In this document: positions 1-12,700 of the stretch, in pieces | Numbering within the stretch: the stretch's first letter is position 1 | Layout: each line of letters starts with the position of its first letter | Source: Pomphorhynchus laevis | Taxonomy: Eukaryota; Acanthocephala; Palaeacanthocephala; Echinorhynchida; Pomphorhynchidae | DNA length: 64,000 bases | Direction: 5' to 3' | NCBI GenBank assembly: GCA_012934845.2 | Contig: WNNJ02000909.1 | Span: 1 to 64,000 of the forward strand | Notes under the pieces: generated by a model | What the model was told of the DNA's origin: nothing | Database searches by the model: none | Seen by the model: only the letters and a program-made list of their open reading frames with translations | Made by a program: the position numbers and the translations under genes

Positions 1-743
1 CATTTTAATTTTTATTAAAGCTTGTTTAATATTATGATATTAACTATTAATATTATGATAATATTAATATTAATTTTAATATTAATACTTTAATATTATG
101 CATCCTCTGCAAGATCACCGCCTAAAATGATATGAATATATATTCTTTATATTCGTTCACATTACCATATTTCACACAATTAATTAATAAATAAATTATT
201 ATTTATTTATTAATTTATTTATTTGTCATAATTATTTATTATGACAAACTGTTTTATGTTAAAACAAAACATTTTGCATCCAGCAGTGGGAGTACCCAGC
301 AATGATGATTCAAAACAATGATAAAACGGTACAAATTATCGTTTTGTCATTTCTTCCGTAGCTGCCACACTGTTGATAAACCATTTTCGACGGAACTCTC
401 TCATTTCTCAATAAAATAATCAAACATGTCTAACATATAATAGGTTAGTTTTACTTTTCCAAACGATTTGTATAAAATCGTTTGATTATAAAAATCCTAC
501 ATTTTTATAAAAAAAATTATAATTGAGCATTAATATTTTTATATCAAATATTTATAATGTGATACATATTGAATCGAAACTTAATCTTAACTTCTGAATT
601 GTTTAAAAAAATATTTTTAAAAGTTTTTAGTTTTATAAAATCATGCCATAAATTCTTTGGGAGTCATAGACAACTACGTGATACTATGAATTATATAAAT
701 TGAAATACAATTAAAAGTGCTTGTCTTTTAAATAACATATTAC
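1..743. other. AT-rich sequence left of the last recognised XPG exon
   Basis: Expected to be XPG intron or unrecognised short exons on the minus strand. Runs of TAATATTA and ATTTATTTATT dominate. A possible tiny exon lies after the acceptor near 128 on the minus strand, but nothing in it can be tied to the XPG-I domain. No other gene is seen. Confidence 0.5.
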
Positions 744-3700
744 TATATCGCGCTTGCTATAAACCGATTTAACATCGTCATCGTCGTCATGTTGTCCACT
801 GTCACTCGTTAAATGAGTGCTTGATTCTTCAAGCATCGGTACATCGATAAAATCTTAAAACAAAAATTACAAAAGATGTTCTGAAAAGATAATTTTAGCT
901 GTCACTCGTCAAATGAGTGCTTGATTCTTCAAGCATCGGTACATCGATAAAATCTTAAAACAAAAATTACAAAAGATGTTCTGAAAAGATAATTTTAGCT
1001 TATAAGTGAACTATGCCCAAAATTAAACAAAATTAAAATTACCAAACTTTTTATTTACAAATATATTTATACTTCTTTCGCTTGTAAAATGGGTGTTTCG
1101 CCGATGAAAATTTAAAGTATAATTGACTGAAGTCAAGTGTAATTTAATCGATGCTCGAACATTGAGAATATTCTAGAATCAATAATTAAAACGATAATCT
1201 GCTATATTTATTATCGGCTATTTTACCGCATACATCAGCATGTCATGATCTCGTTATATTGAAACTAATACATAATCCCTTGTTTATTTTAAATGTTGAA
1301 TAAAACCATCTAAGGTTATCGTTTGTCCGCAATTTATTCAACATTGTATAAATATGGATAAGATACTCAAGTTAACAGTAATCGATTTATCGCCAGATTT
1401 AGAAAATGCTGCACGCGAGTGGTGTCACTCATAAATCTTCAGGTCAATCAGCTGCTATCGTCGGTGTACGATTTGATTGATGGATGTGCCACCTACAATA
1501 ACCAAAGTCATCTCATCAGCATTTGTTAAAGATCATAGCGACGTATATTTGCGACATCAACTAAGTAGGGCAGTACAGGAATATGATCAATCAAGTGACC
1601 AGTTTATCCGAGTTTTGAAATTTCTTGCTAAACAAGTACTGTTCAAAGCGGTCACTCAGACGACACACAGGGAAATGTTTCTATGAGACATATTCGTCGC
1701 TGGCATTTACTCGACGATAATTGTAGAACGCTTGATGAAGAGTTCCTTGTTAGAAAAGTATGTTGTGTACAAGTTGCCTCGGGCAATCGAAACCGTCCAC
1801 AAAGAGCAACTACTTTCTTTAGGTCAACTAGATAGCATACATTGGAATCATTCAAGTAGCATTTATCAGTAAGTAATGTTGACAGCGTGTCTTCAACCGA
1901 AGGATTTTCCGTGAATGCAACCCAAGTGGATATATACTCAACAATACATCGGAATCGGAAACGCTATTTTGCGGTATACCGCAATCGTACATCGTGATCG
2001 GCGTGAACGCTCGTTGCCGAAATTGTGACAAACAATGCATTTTGCAAAGGTATGTAAATGGAAACATGTTCCATCAACATCCGTAATAGCTAGAACATTT
2101 TGCTCAAGCGTAGGAGGATCACATCCATTACAACATTTCGTGCAAATGGGAGGATTAAGTCTGATTAAGTTGATCGATTAAGTTGATATGCACGAGGACG
2201 TTGTTGCTAGCTGCAAGCTAAAACACGTTAGACAAATATGCCTGTCCGAATGTCATCTTCTGTGTTTAAGGTAAACTTGCACAAGTTTGTTTATGCTACA
2301 ATTACACTAGACGGACGAGTATATGAGGACGTTAAATTTTTCACTTTTCCTAGCCTTGTCACTCAAATAATTTTGGCTATGCCCTTCATAGAAAGTGTTT
2401 CTGCAATTACTATGCAACTTGATAGTACTGAGAGCAGTTTAATCGTTGTTGCACCTGCTTCTGTCATGATCCTCCTTTACTATTCTCATATTGGGTCGTG
2501 GAAATGAATTCCAGAAGATTCCGACTTCACCACAGTCTGTTAAATGATTGTATTATCGAACATGGTATTATCGCGACAAGGAGTCGATAAAGTTACGCTT
2601 GTGGAGGATAAACGTAAACTAACTTGAATGATAATTGATAAATCAACAACAGATTTACTCGTTTGGACATACATCCGATACCAATGACTGATGATTTAAT
2701 TGGTAAGCTCAAATACTTCAAGTATTACAGTGTTTTAGATATAAAGAGCACGTATTATCAAAGCCACTCAGTGTTGATTAAAAATGTTATGCAGCATTCG
2801 AAGATAATGGACGTCTACAAGTTCTGTCGCATACCGTTAGGGCTTAAAAATGCGGTAGCTGTGTTTTAGCAAATCACTTCGGAAATTGCCGAGTCCGAAA
2901 CATTGAACGACATTGACCGGCTATTGATATGTCGAATATAAATTGACCGGCTATTGATATGCCGACACCCAAAGATATGTCTAATTTAAGAAGCGTATTG
3001 GGATTATTCTTCCCTTATTCTAAATAAATTAATCGATATTCTGAGATCGTACATTTCACACAAACAATCATTACCACGGAAGCTGCAAATGCGTTTTTGA
3101 CCCACAAGAAGCAATGTTGACAAAGGTCAATTTTTCACTCCCTTTATCGTAGAGACAGATGAATCAAACTTCGATATTGGTTCCACTCTATCGAAAAAAT
3201 TTAAATCAATTGCTTTTGTCCCAATACTATGGATAGAAGTATCCTTTGGTCGAAAAACAAGTGCTAGCTATAATCAAAGCTATAAGGTTCCGGCGTCATT
3301 ATCTAGTAAGTCGCCATGTTACTGTCATTTCTGATCAACGTCCAATTTAATTCGTTTTCTTAGTCGTCTTGAGGTAAAGTTAAAAACGATAATCTAACTA
3401 GATGGAGGCTCGAACGGTCTGAATATCAAATCAATATTTATCGGCGCGGTGTGAATAATAAAGCAGATGATGCTCTCTCAAGATGTGTCATCAACGCTGT
3501 CACTTCCCCCAAATCATATCAATGAATTTACAGATCTTTATTCAAAGATTTGTTCATTCATTCATGTATTTCTCGACATTGGAACTTTATTTGAAGTCGG
3601 AATTAACCTTTTTCGACCTTGGTGTCAAAGTTGCAGAAGATTAAAACTATGGTTGTTCAAGCCTCCAGCGGGAATCTTGATTAAAACAACACAACCATTT

Positions 3701-6700
3701 GAAAGGATATCTTTAAAATTTCAAAGGTCTTTGCCTAGCACAAATAGAAATAGCTTATTGCATACAGTCGTTGACGAATCCAGTCGATTACCATTTGGAT
3801 TCGCATGATGTGGTACATCAACGACTGTCGTAATGAAATGATTGGATCAATTGTTCTCGAGATTTGGCACTCCCAGTAGTATACATACATATCGAGGATC
3901 TTCTTTCACATCATTTGCTTTCCAAAAATATCTGCTTATACACGGAACTTCGTAAACACATTCAACTCCGTATCACCCGACTTCTAACGGACAGGTCTAG
4001 AGATTCAACGGCATCTTGTGGAAAGCGATAAGTCTGCGATTAGATTGAATAAAGCTGTCAATATCAAATTAGCAATTGGTTTTACCGAAAGTCCTGCATT
4101 CTTTACAATCCTAACTATGTATTGCTTCGAATGAAACTTCACATACAAACGTCGTTTCTCGAAATGCATTTCGCTTCCAGATTGATTAGTGAATGTGAGT
4201 GACGTGTATGCCAAACGATGTAACTGCCCCCGTAAATATAACCCTTTGGCCCATCGGCGAAGGGGCTAATTCATTCAAACCAGAATTGTGATCTTGTACG
4301 GTACGCGAATGGTCATGAAAATTGAATGTCACAAATTGTAACATTTAGCGAGAGCCCAGCATCTCACTTGTGATTTGGAGACCGAAAGCGAAATTCTGCG
4401 ATAACCAAATAAAGTTGGAGAGGCCAACGTGTCCAGTAAGTCAGAAGAAATCGATCCGCTAATACAGAACAACGAAGCTTGCAAAGCGAATATTGCTGCT
4501 AAATAAATAATGTTGATTAGAACAAAAATAATAATTAAGAAAGTTATAAATAATTTTAAGACCTCGTATGCCTATGGTCCAATTCTACCAACACGCGAAA
4601 ATGTCATTGGCAATAAGATTCTTTTTTCGATTTCTGTAACCTGATCCTTATATTTTGCCCTCTTACGCTGCTCGTAATATGCATAACTTGAAGTGGGTTC
4701 TCTTCGGAAATATGATGGCGTAAGATTATTATAGACGCATACGGCCAATAAAGACTGCACCAGATCTCCTCCAGATAATCCTACTCAAGAAACGTTGGAT
4801 CTAGCTTCATCGTCCATGTATTCTGTTGACATACAAAACATATAGGATGGTGAGACAGGATGTAAGCTCTATTATAATATCTATAATATTATAATATTAT
4901 AAAATATAATATTATAATATATTAATATATTATAATTATTAGTATTATATGCTTATATATATGAAATATATATTATAATTATGATATAATATAATATATA
5001 TTTCATATATATATTATATATGCTATTATATAATTATATTTTTATAATTTGTCTAGTGATTATAGGATATGTATTCTGGCAATCTGAGGCAATAATTTGT
5101 CCATTTGTTTGTGATTAGATTTATGATAAAATCATAAATCACGATGATATAAATCAGCGATCATCACGATTTATTTACGATCAGATTGATTTCCATTTGG
5201 TGTTAAAACAGAATTTCCTGAGACAACTTTATAATTTAAGTAAACAACTATTGCTATCGATAATTGTTCCAAAAATTAATATAGATACAAATATATCAGT
5301 GCAATACCTTCATCACTATCTTCTTCGTCCTCCTCATCTTTAGAAGAACAATCATCGATTATCGACATGTCACTCGCTATTGTATTCAAATTGTGACAAA
5401 CTTCATCTTCATTGGATATCAGCTTTATGTAATCGATATTTTAAATAGTTTTCCACCAATAACAACAATTATACCGGATTAATAGTTAATTGATTGGCAC
5501 TAGTGTTTAAGGTTAAATCGAAATTAGTTTCCGGAGTACACACTTTTTCACTGTCTAGAAAAGACTTGGCTTGGTCAAACTGTAGGCATGGTGTAGATGC
5601 TGAACAATCGACATCAATCGTGTTTTCTTCAACATCTCGCAGTTTACTGTCAGATTCAATAGCTGGCAACTCCTTATTTTCAACAAATTGTTGCTGTTCT
5701 TCTGTGTCTGATTGTGAAATCTCGAATGAACTTGCATCGACAGTGGATAAACGCACAATGGGTTCTATATCGGGACAATCTAGATCAATGGATTGTTCAT
5801 ACAGCATGTCTGAACTCTCATTAGTGTCAGGCTTCGAAATTTTTGCTGGCAGCTGATCTAAAAAAATTACGGAAGAAATTTCGCAAAGATTAATTGATAT
5901 ATCAAAGGCAATAAATTAATTAAAGCCAATACATTGGCTTTAATTAAAATTCGTATTCCATATTTATCATATAATTAATTTGACAGTTTCATTATGAAAC
6001 ATCCACAATATTTGAAATCTAAGGTCATAATTCATGATCATAATTCCGTAACACCTTATTAAAAGTAATATTAGCTGTTACTCACTTAAACAACTATAAA
6101 ATTGAATGGTTCATTACAAGACCCACAGTGAACATTCTTTTTTTGAATTTCAAACTATTGTTTAACACTTTTAGTTCAATTTTGATGTTTATAAAATACA
6201 CTATAAAACAGTGTATTACATTCTAGTACTGAAATGCAATATTTCTTTAATATAGAAAAACTATTAACATTTGTGCGAAACATCATCAATTACGATATTT
6301 GTTAAGTAAATTTATACAAACGAACAAAGTCAAAATTGTTAAATTCCAGAAGTTATTCACAACATTTAGATAGCTCCTGATATTAGTAAATCAGAATCAT
6401 AGTTTATTTGTACATACTAGCAACAAATTTAGCATTTATGCTAACAACTTAAAATAAGGTTACAGCAGTGAGAATAGCAAAGAGAAAAGTTTCAAAGAAA
6501 ATAAAGACCTCAATTAAGTAATAAACAAAAATATCATTCATCTTAAATGTACTTTTATGTACTTGGTTGTACTTGATGTTTATTCAATACTTGTATCGGA
6601 TGACTATTGCAGACTTGTCCTTCAGTCTGTAAAAATCAAAAAGAGCTAGATGGGCAGTGAAACGGGCCCAACATTTGTCATTAGGAAATAATGCTCAGGT

Positions 6701-9700
6701 GAACATTTAATATACCTCAGCAATCTCGGGACTCGTCTTCTTTACTAAACGATGTCCCCAAGAGCAAAGACTGAGATTTCTTAAGCTTCACATGTCGATA
6801 CTACCTACCATCGTGCGCTCTTATTGGGCCTTCAGGAATTGAAAGATCCTGATTGACTCAGTCAGAAAGTGGCGAATAGTGGGTGGGAACTGATCCCGAT
6901 ATCCGTATATAAGACTATTGATAAATAATGATGTGATATTTTTCAATCGTATTTTCTTTTTTCAGTCTTTAATTTGTACCCATTTATGTTATTAGCTGCA
7001 TGCAACTATATTTTCTTAAGAAAATCTACTATTATTAACATCCACTGTAACTATTTTGCATCAATGGTATTTCTAAAGAGATAATGTTTTAAATATCGGT
7101 AATATATTGCTGAGATATGAATAACATTTCAAAAAACTTCAAAAAGAGAAATAAATGATTGTTAATTTAGAAAAGTGAAATGTGTACGACGGAATCTGAT
7201 ATATTACAAATATTATTGAATTTAGGGTTTTGTTTATAATGTAATTTAGGTAACCTGATTTTAACAGGTTACTTTATTTATTAATAAAGTAATGTTTAAA
7301 TGTTGTTGACAAGTATATAATTTATGCACGGGTGTCTTGAAAACGAAAACAAAAAAATTGATTATTTAATTTCGTTCAGTTTAACATTTTTGTTCTACTT
7401 CAGATAAGTTTTAAACGGAACATATAAGAACGTGATATTTGCGCTAAAAGACCTATAAATTATAAAATTAATTTAATTCTAACGAATAAAATCGAAATAT
7501 TTGATATATTAAGATATAACGAAATAAATTTCAATTCTAATTCAATTGAAATTAAATTAGGCATTCTTCAACATACAAATTTTAAAAAAGCTTATTGAAA
7601 TCCAACAAATAATTTTTAAAGTAAATAATTAAACTAATGAGTTTCTTGAATTCTTCTGATTTAATTGATTCTACTATAAATTAAGAATACTAAAGGAGTG
7701 ACTTCGTATTTCGGTTAAACAAAATAATAAATTTGAATAAAAAAGGTTTACTTTTTGTTACTTTTTAAATAATAGAAATATAAGCTGGAGGGTGTTTTAT
7801 CTCATGTCAGCATACATGTAGTATAGCATTTACAAAAGTTCTGTAGACATTCGAGTTAGTTAATTATAGGCTATACATTTTGAAGTATTTAAAACGAATT
7901 GTTTAGTTCGATTTTTTATGCTATTAAATAATAACCTTATACTATTTTAAATCGATTTTAATTCTATATTAAGCAAATAATAATAAAAATAGTTGATTTG
8001 TTTAAACAAAATCAATAAATTGATATTATTGTTTTAGATAAGAATATAATTTACATGCAATACATGTTTAAACTTCATAAATTAAGCTTGATGTTGTTTT
8101 AAATAATTCAATCATTCTATTTGTTAATATTCATCAAGAAAGATTTGTGAATCTGATTTTGTTTCTTTTATTCTCATGATTTATATATTCATTACACTTA
8201 AAGATTTTTAATGAATCGAAATTTTTATTTTAAAAAGTTTTAATTTGTATTTTAAATTTTAAGTTTTTAAAAAAGTGAAGACGTGGCGTCAAGGGCTCAG
8301 CTATTAACTGTTCAAATTAAAATATAAGAAATGCCTAATAGGATCCTGATGTTTTAAGATATATCTCTTAGGGGTTAACTACATTTTATGAAGTAGTAAA
8401 GTGTAGTAAATATTAAAATGTTATAATAAAACTGCTATCAAATTATATTGTAAATATAACTTATTTAAAGCTAAAAGAAACTTTTTACAACTTTCTGAAA
8501 AGTGATTTTTGATTTGTTTGATTCGTTTGTAAAAATGTACTTTATTTAATTTTAGTATTTGTTAATCCGTAAGTCGTAGCTGAGAGAATCGCATACTTTG
8601 AATTCAGTAGATTTATTTGTTAATTGTACAAACGTAAAAAGTTAAAACGTTAATCTATCGTCACGACAACACAAATTATGCCGGACTCTCTGCTTTTATG
8701 AAAACTATAACCGCAATCTAATTTAAGGGCGGTTATCTCTTTCGCAGTAAACGCTAAGTTTATAACAAAGGCTTTAAGTGAAAATCTTAATCACCAGGTA
8801 ATTCATCGGATGGTCGTTTGTGTAATGGCTGTTGGTAGTAAACGCTGTAACAACATTCATTTGAAGCGTGGCGCCGAATCGACTTGATGTTCATTTCATC
8901 TGTTGCAGAAGTAAATAAACAGTTATTTAGTAGAAATTTACCTATCGAAGGACTTAGTACGGTCTTAGAACAATGCTCTTCACTAATTTTGCTTTTTGCC
9001 AACTTTGCGAAAGAAAGAAGTCTTGAAATTTGAAAATTAGAGAAATCTCCTCCATCCTATTTCAAAACGAGGATATATTTTCTATACACCAGTATATAAT
9101 TACCTTTGGCAAATCATCAGCGGCTAAGTACCGCTTAGGAGTATCGAGCATTATATTATCAACACGCTATTAATATGAAAATGTATTGAGACAAAAACTG
9201 TTAAATTTTTTTTGCTCAATAAACAACTTTGAATGAATAAAAATTGTAAACACGATTGATTTTGTGAAAACAATTTAAAGTTTTTATAAACTAAAATATA
9301 TAAAATTATACAAATGTTCACAAATTTATTATAGAATTAAAATAGATAGTATAATATAATAAAAAAATATAATATCATAATTATATTTAATATCATAATA
9401 TATAATACATACTGTATATTATGCATTAGTCGTAATTATATATAGACATTTAAATTTTTAAAGAGCCTAATTTTTAGAAATATAATTTATCCAGATAACA
9501 TTATATATAATAAAACAAATATTTATGATAAAAAAGGTATATATCTAGATATTAACATGAAATTAACTTCAACTAAAATTGTTATTAATTTATATCGTTA
9601 AGATGATATATTTAAATTTACAAGATACATTTGTAAACGGGATACATTCATACCAAACTGTATTAAATATAACAAATCAAATAACGAATTTAACGTTTTG

Positions 9701-12700
9701 TAAAATTAACTTTATAATTATAATAATTATAATTACATGTTACATAAAATCTTTTAAAGATTGCCTAATTCTTACAAAAATAATTTATTCAGATTGCCTT
9801 AAAATTAATATTGATTATAAAAGGTATGTTCACGAAATTTATAAAATCTGGTAAGAATTGTAACTTTTTTTTGGGAAATCAATGGCCTACATTTTAAGCA
9901 ATTTATAAAACAATCTTAATAAATATGAAACATTTAAGTTTACAATAAATATCTTTGTGAAGTGGATAAATGCATACCCAAATAGCACATTAAATAACGA
10001 AAGTTTTAGTCATTATATAAATAATCGTATAATATTGTCTTTAATCGAGACGTCATATGTCGTTAAATAATATACTTTGCTAGAATAATACACTTAAATT
10101 GATAATCAATTTAAGTGTATCTTAAATACATTAGATGTTTTCAGAGGAAACATCTAATGATATCTAATTATATTTAATTATAACTAATTAATATCTAATT
10201 ATACGATCCCGCTGCTATTCTGGGTTGTGGAATTAAACATGTAACCTATTAACATAGTTGTTTTCCCAGATAACCTTTAATCTTAATTTTAATGCAATCT
10301 TAATTTTAATTATTATCTATTAATCGGTTTATAAATATGTTCTTAATAAAAAAATATTTTTCAAGAGACATTTATGTACTGTAGCATATTTTATAATTTT
10401 CGTAAAATGAAAATTATCGATTAATAGATAATTAGCATTTGAATTCAAATACTAATTAACATAAAAAAATAACATTAAAGTACTTACATTAAAGTAACAT
10501 ATTGTTACTTTTAATAGTAAAATGTAAATTGTTATTGCTTCAGAGTTTCTATTATCAATGCAATTGATTTCTTGACTGAAAAATATTGAATGCTCAAGAT
10601 TCATGTAGAATCTAGAGAATCGTCTAAGCAGGTAGATACTAAGCAAATCAGAAAAATATTTATTATTATATTAATTAATATATTAACATTACAATATTAA
10701 TATATAATATATTAATAATATCAGAAGCATAAAACGTACACGGACTTATTTGTTAATAAATCTAAGTAGTAGAGAAAAATATGTTGAAATTTTGTTTGAG
10801 GAGCATTTTAATCGCTGGTTGTAAAACTCGAAATGAAACAAAATGTAAACAACTGATATAGTTACAAAAAAGTTAATACCTCATTACTATCTGACGAATA
10901 ATCGGAATTTGACCAACTGCCAAAATCACTAAATGACATATTTAAGTAATTGAGCAATACAGCTTAAAATCTAAAATTTTTATTTCTTTTCTGCACAAAA
11001 TGAGCTGCACAAAATGAGCAAAATTAATCAAAATTTAATTAAATTTTGATTAAATTTAATTAAAATCTCATTAAAATACAAATTAATAAGCTATAATTTT
11101 CAAGACCACAATATGTTCTTTATGTCGACAATTAAAGTGTTACTTATACCAACAGTGGTATTTCATTCATAATACCTAAACGACGTAAAAAAGAAACAGA
11201 AAACCTTACAAATGTTATAAATTTATTAATTATTAAATTTTAATAATTTTCCCTATAAATAAAATTACCTAATGCATTTTAAAATGCATGCTTCATATCA
11301 ATATATTTAACTGATGATTTTGAGAGATATCAATAAATTCCTCGTTAATAATTGGAATAATTTCTATGACCAGAATTTACTTAAAAAGCCGGTTCAATAG
11401 CGTAATGTAATCTGTAAATTACTTTAATAATAAATTAAATTTATTAAATTTAAATAAATTTGCAAATTTACTTAACAATTTTGTTCTTTAAAAGTTTTTA
11501 AATTTCAAAACACATGTAGTTTCTGTTATCATCAGAAAATAGTTTATCTAGATACTAAATTATTGGTTTTACAATAAGGCAAAATAAGTTGCAAAATACT
11601 ACCCTTGATGTGTATCTAAATCAAGGTCGAACATATCTTCGTCTGAATTTGAATTGTCAATCATTGCTTGATCATCTTCAGTGATTCCTTACATAAATTT
11701 ATATTAATAAAGATTTTAACAACGATTGACCTTTTAAAAAAATGATTATCTATAAAATACGACGGAAATCGTTAATTGGCATTTTAAAAGTCGAATTTCA
11801 TCTCTAACGTCAAAATTCATATCTAACGTCGAAAGCACAACCAATTAATTAACATAATTATTTAAGAATCAATTTCCAAAGTCACTAGTTTGCCTTGTAA
11901 TTTTGCCTGTATTTTAATGCTTTATTTAATAAAAGAAATATCAATAGTACCAAATATTAACTATTTTACCGTTGCATTGTTTCCTTGAGAATTATAGCAT
12001 ATATAGTATATATAGTATAAAGTATATATAGTATTAATTATATAGTATAATTATATAGTATCCGCTATTATGGCTATTGTCGAGTTACAAGTCTAGTTTT
12101 AGACTTGAATTCACGTCTTTGTTTATTTTATATTTTTAAATTTTTTTATTTTAAATTTTAAGTTAAATTAGAGTAACTGATAGTATGAGTAACATATACA
12201 TTGTATATGTTTTTCCGTTGCCGATGGTATAAGTTTTCCGTTGCCGATAGTATGAGTAACATATACATTGTATATGTTTTTCCGTTGCCGATGGTATACA
12301 TTTATGTTGCTCGTTATAAATGCTAAATTATAGAGATAGAGCAATGTGTCAAGGTGCTGATCTCCTTAAATCCTATGCGTTTCGGATACAGCACATTTTT
12401 ATCATCTAAAATTATAATCGTACGAACCGGTTTTTATTTAACTGGAGTTTTTTTTAACTTTTTATCCTTTAAGAATATGGTTAAATTAACGTAACTGATT
12501 GAAACTATAATTAAATACACTTCTATTTATTCCATTTATGGATAAAAAATTACCAAAGTCACTAGTTTGTCATGTAATGACTTAATTATCGCGTCATTGA
12601 TTTCTGCATATTGTGTTCAATATGCATCACTTTGCTAAAAAATAGCATGTCAGTTGTATAATGGATAATAGAACAATGGAAAAAAATTACACGTAGAAAT

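Noticed and set aside
5494-5856. Plus-strand open frame of 120 codons.
   Set aside because: Antisense shadow of the acidic XPG exon 5857-5475.
9579-9854. Open frame of 91 codons, repeated at 15817-16092.
   Set aside because: It appears twice only because of the inverted repeat. It is Ile/Asn/Lys-rich, as any AT-rich sequence would be, and lies antisense in an XPG intron.
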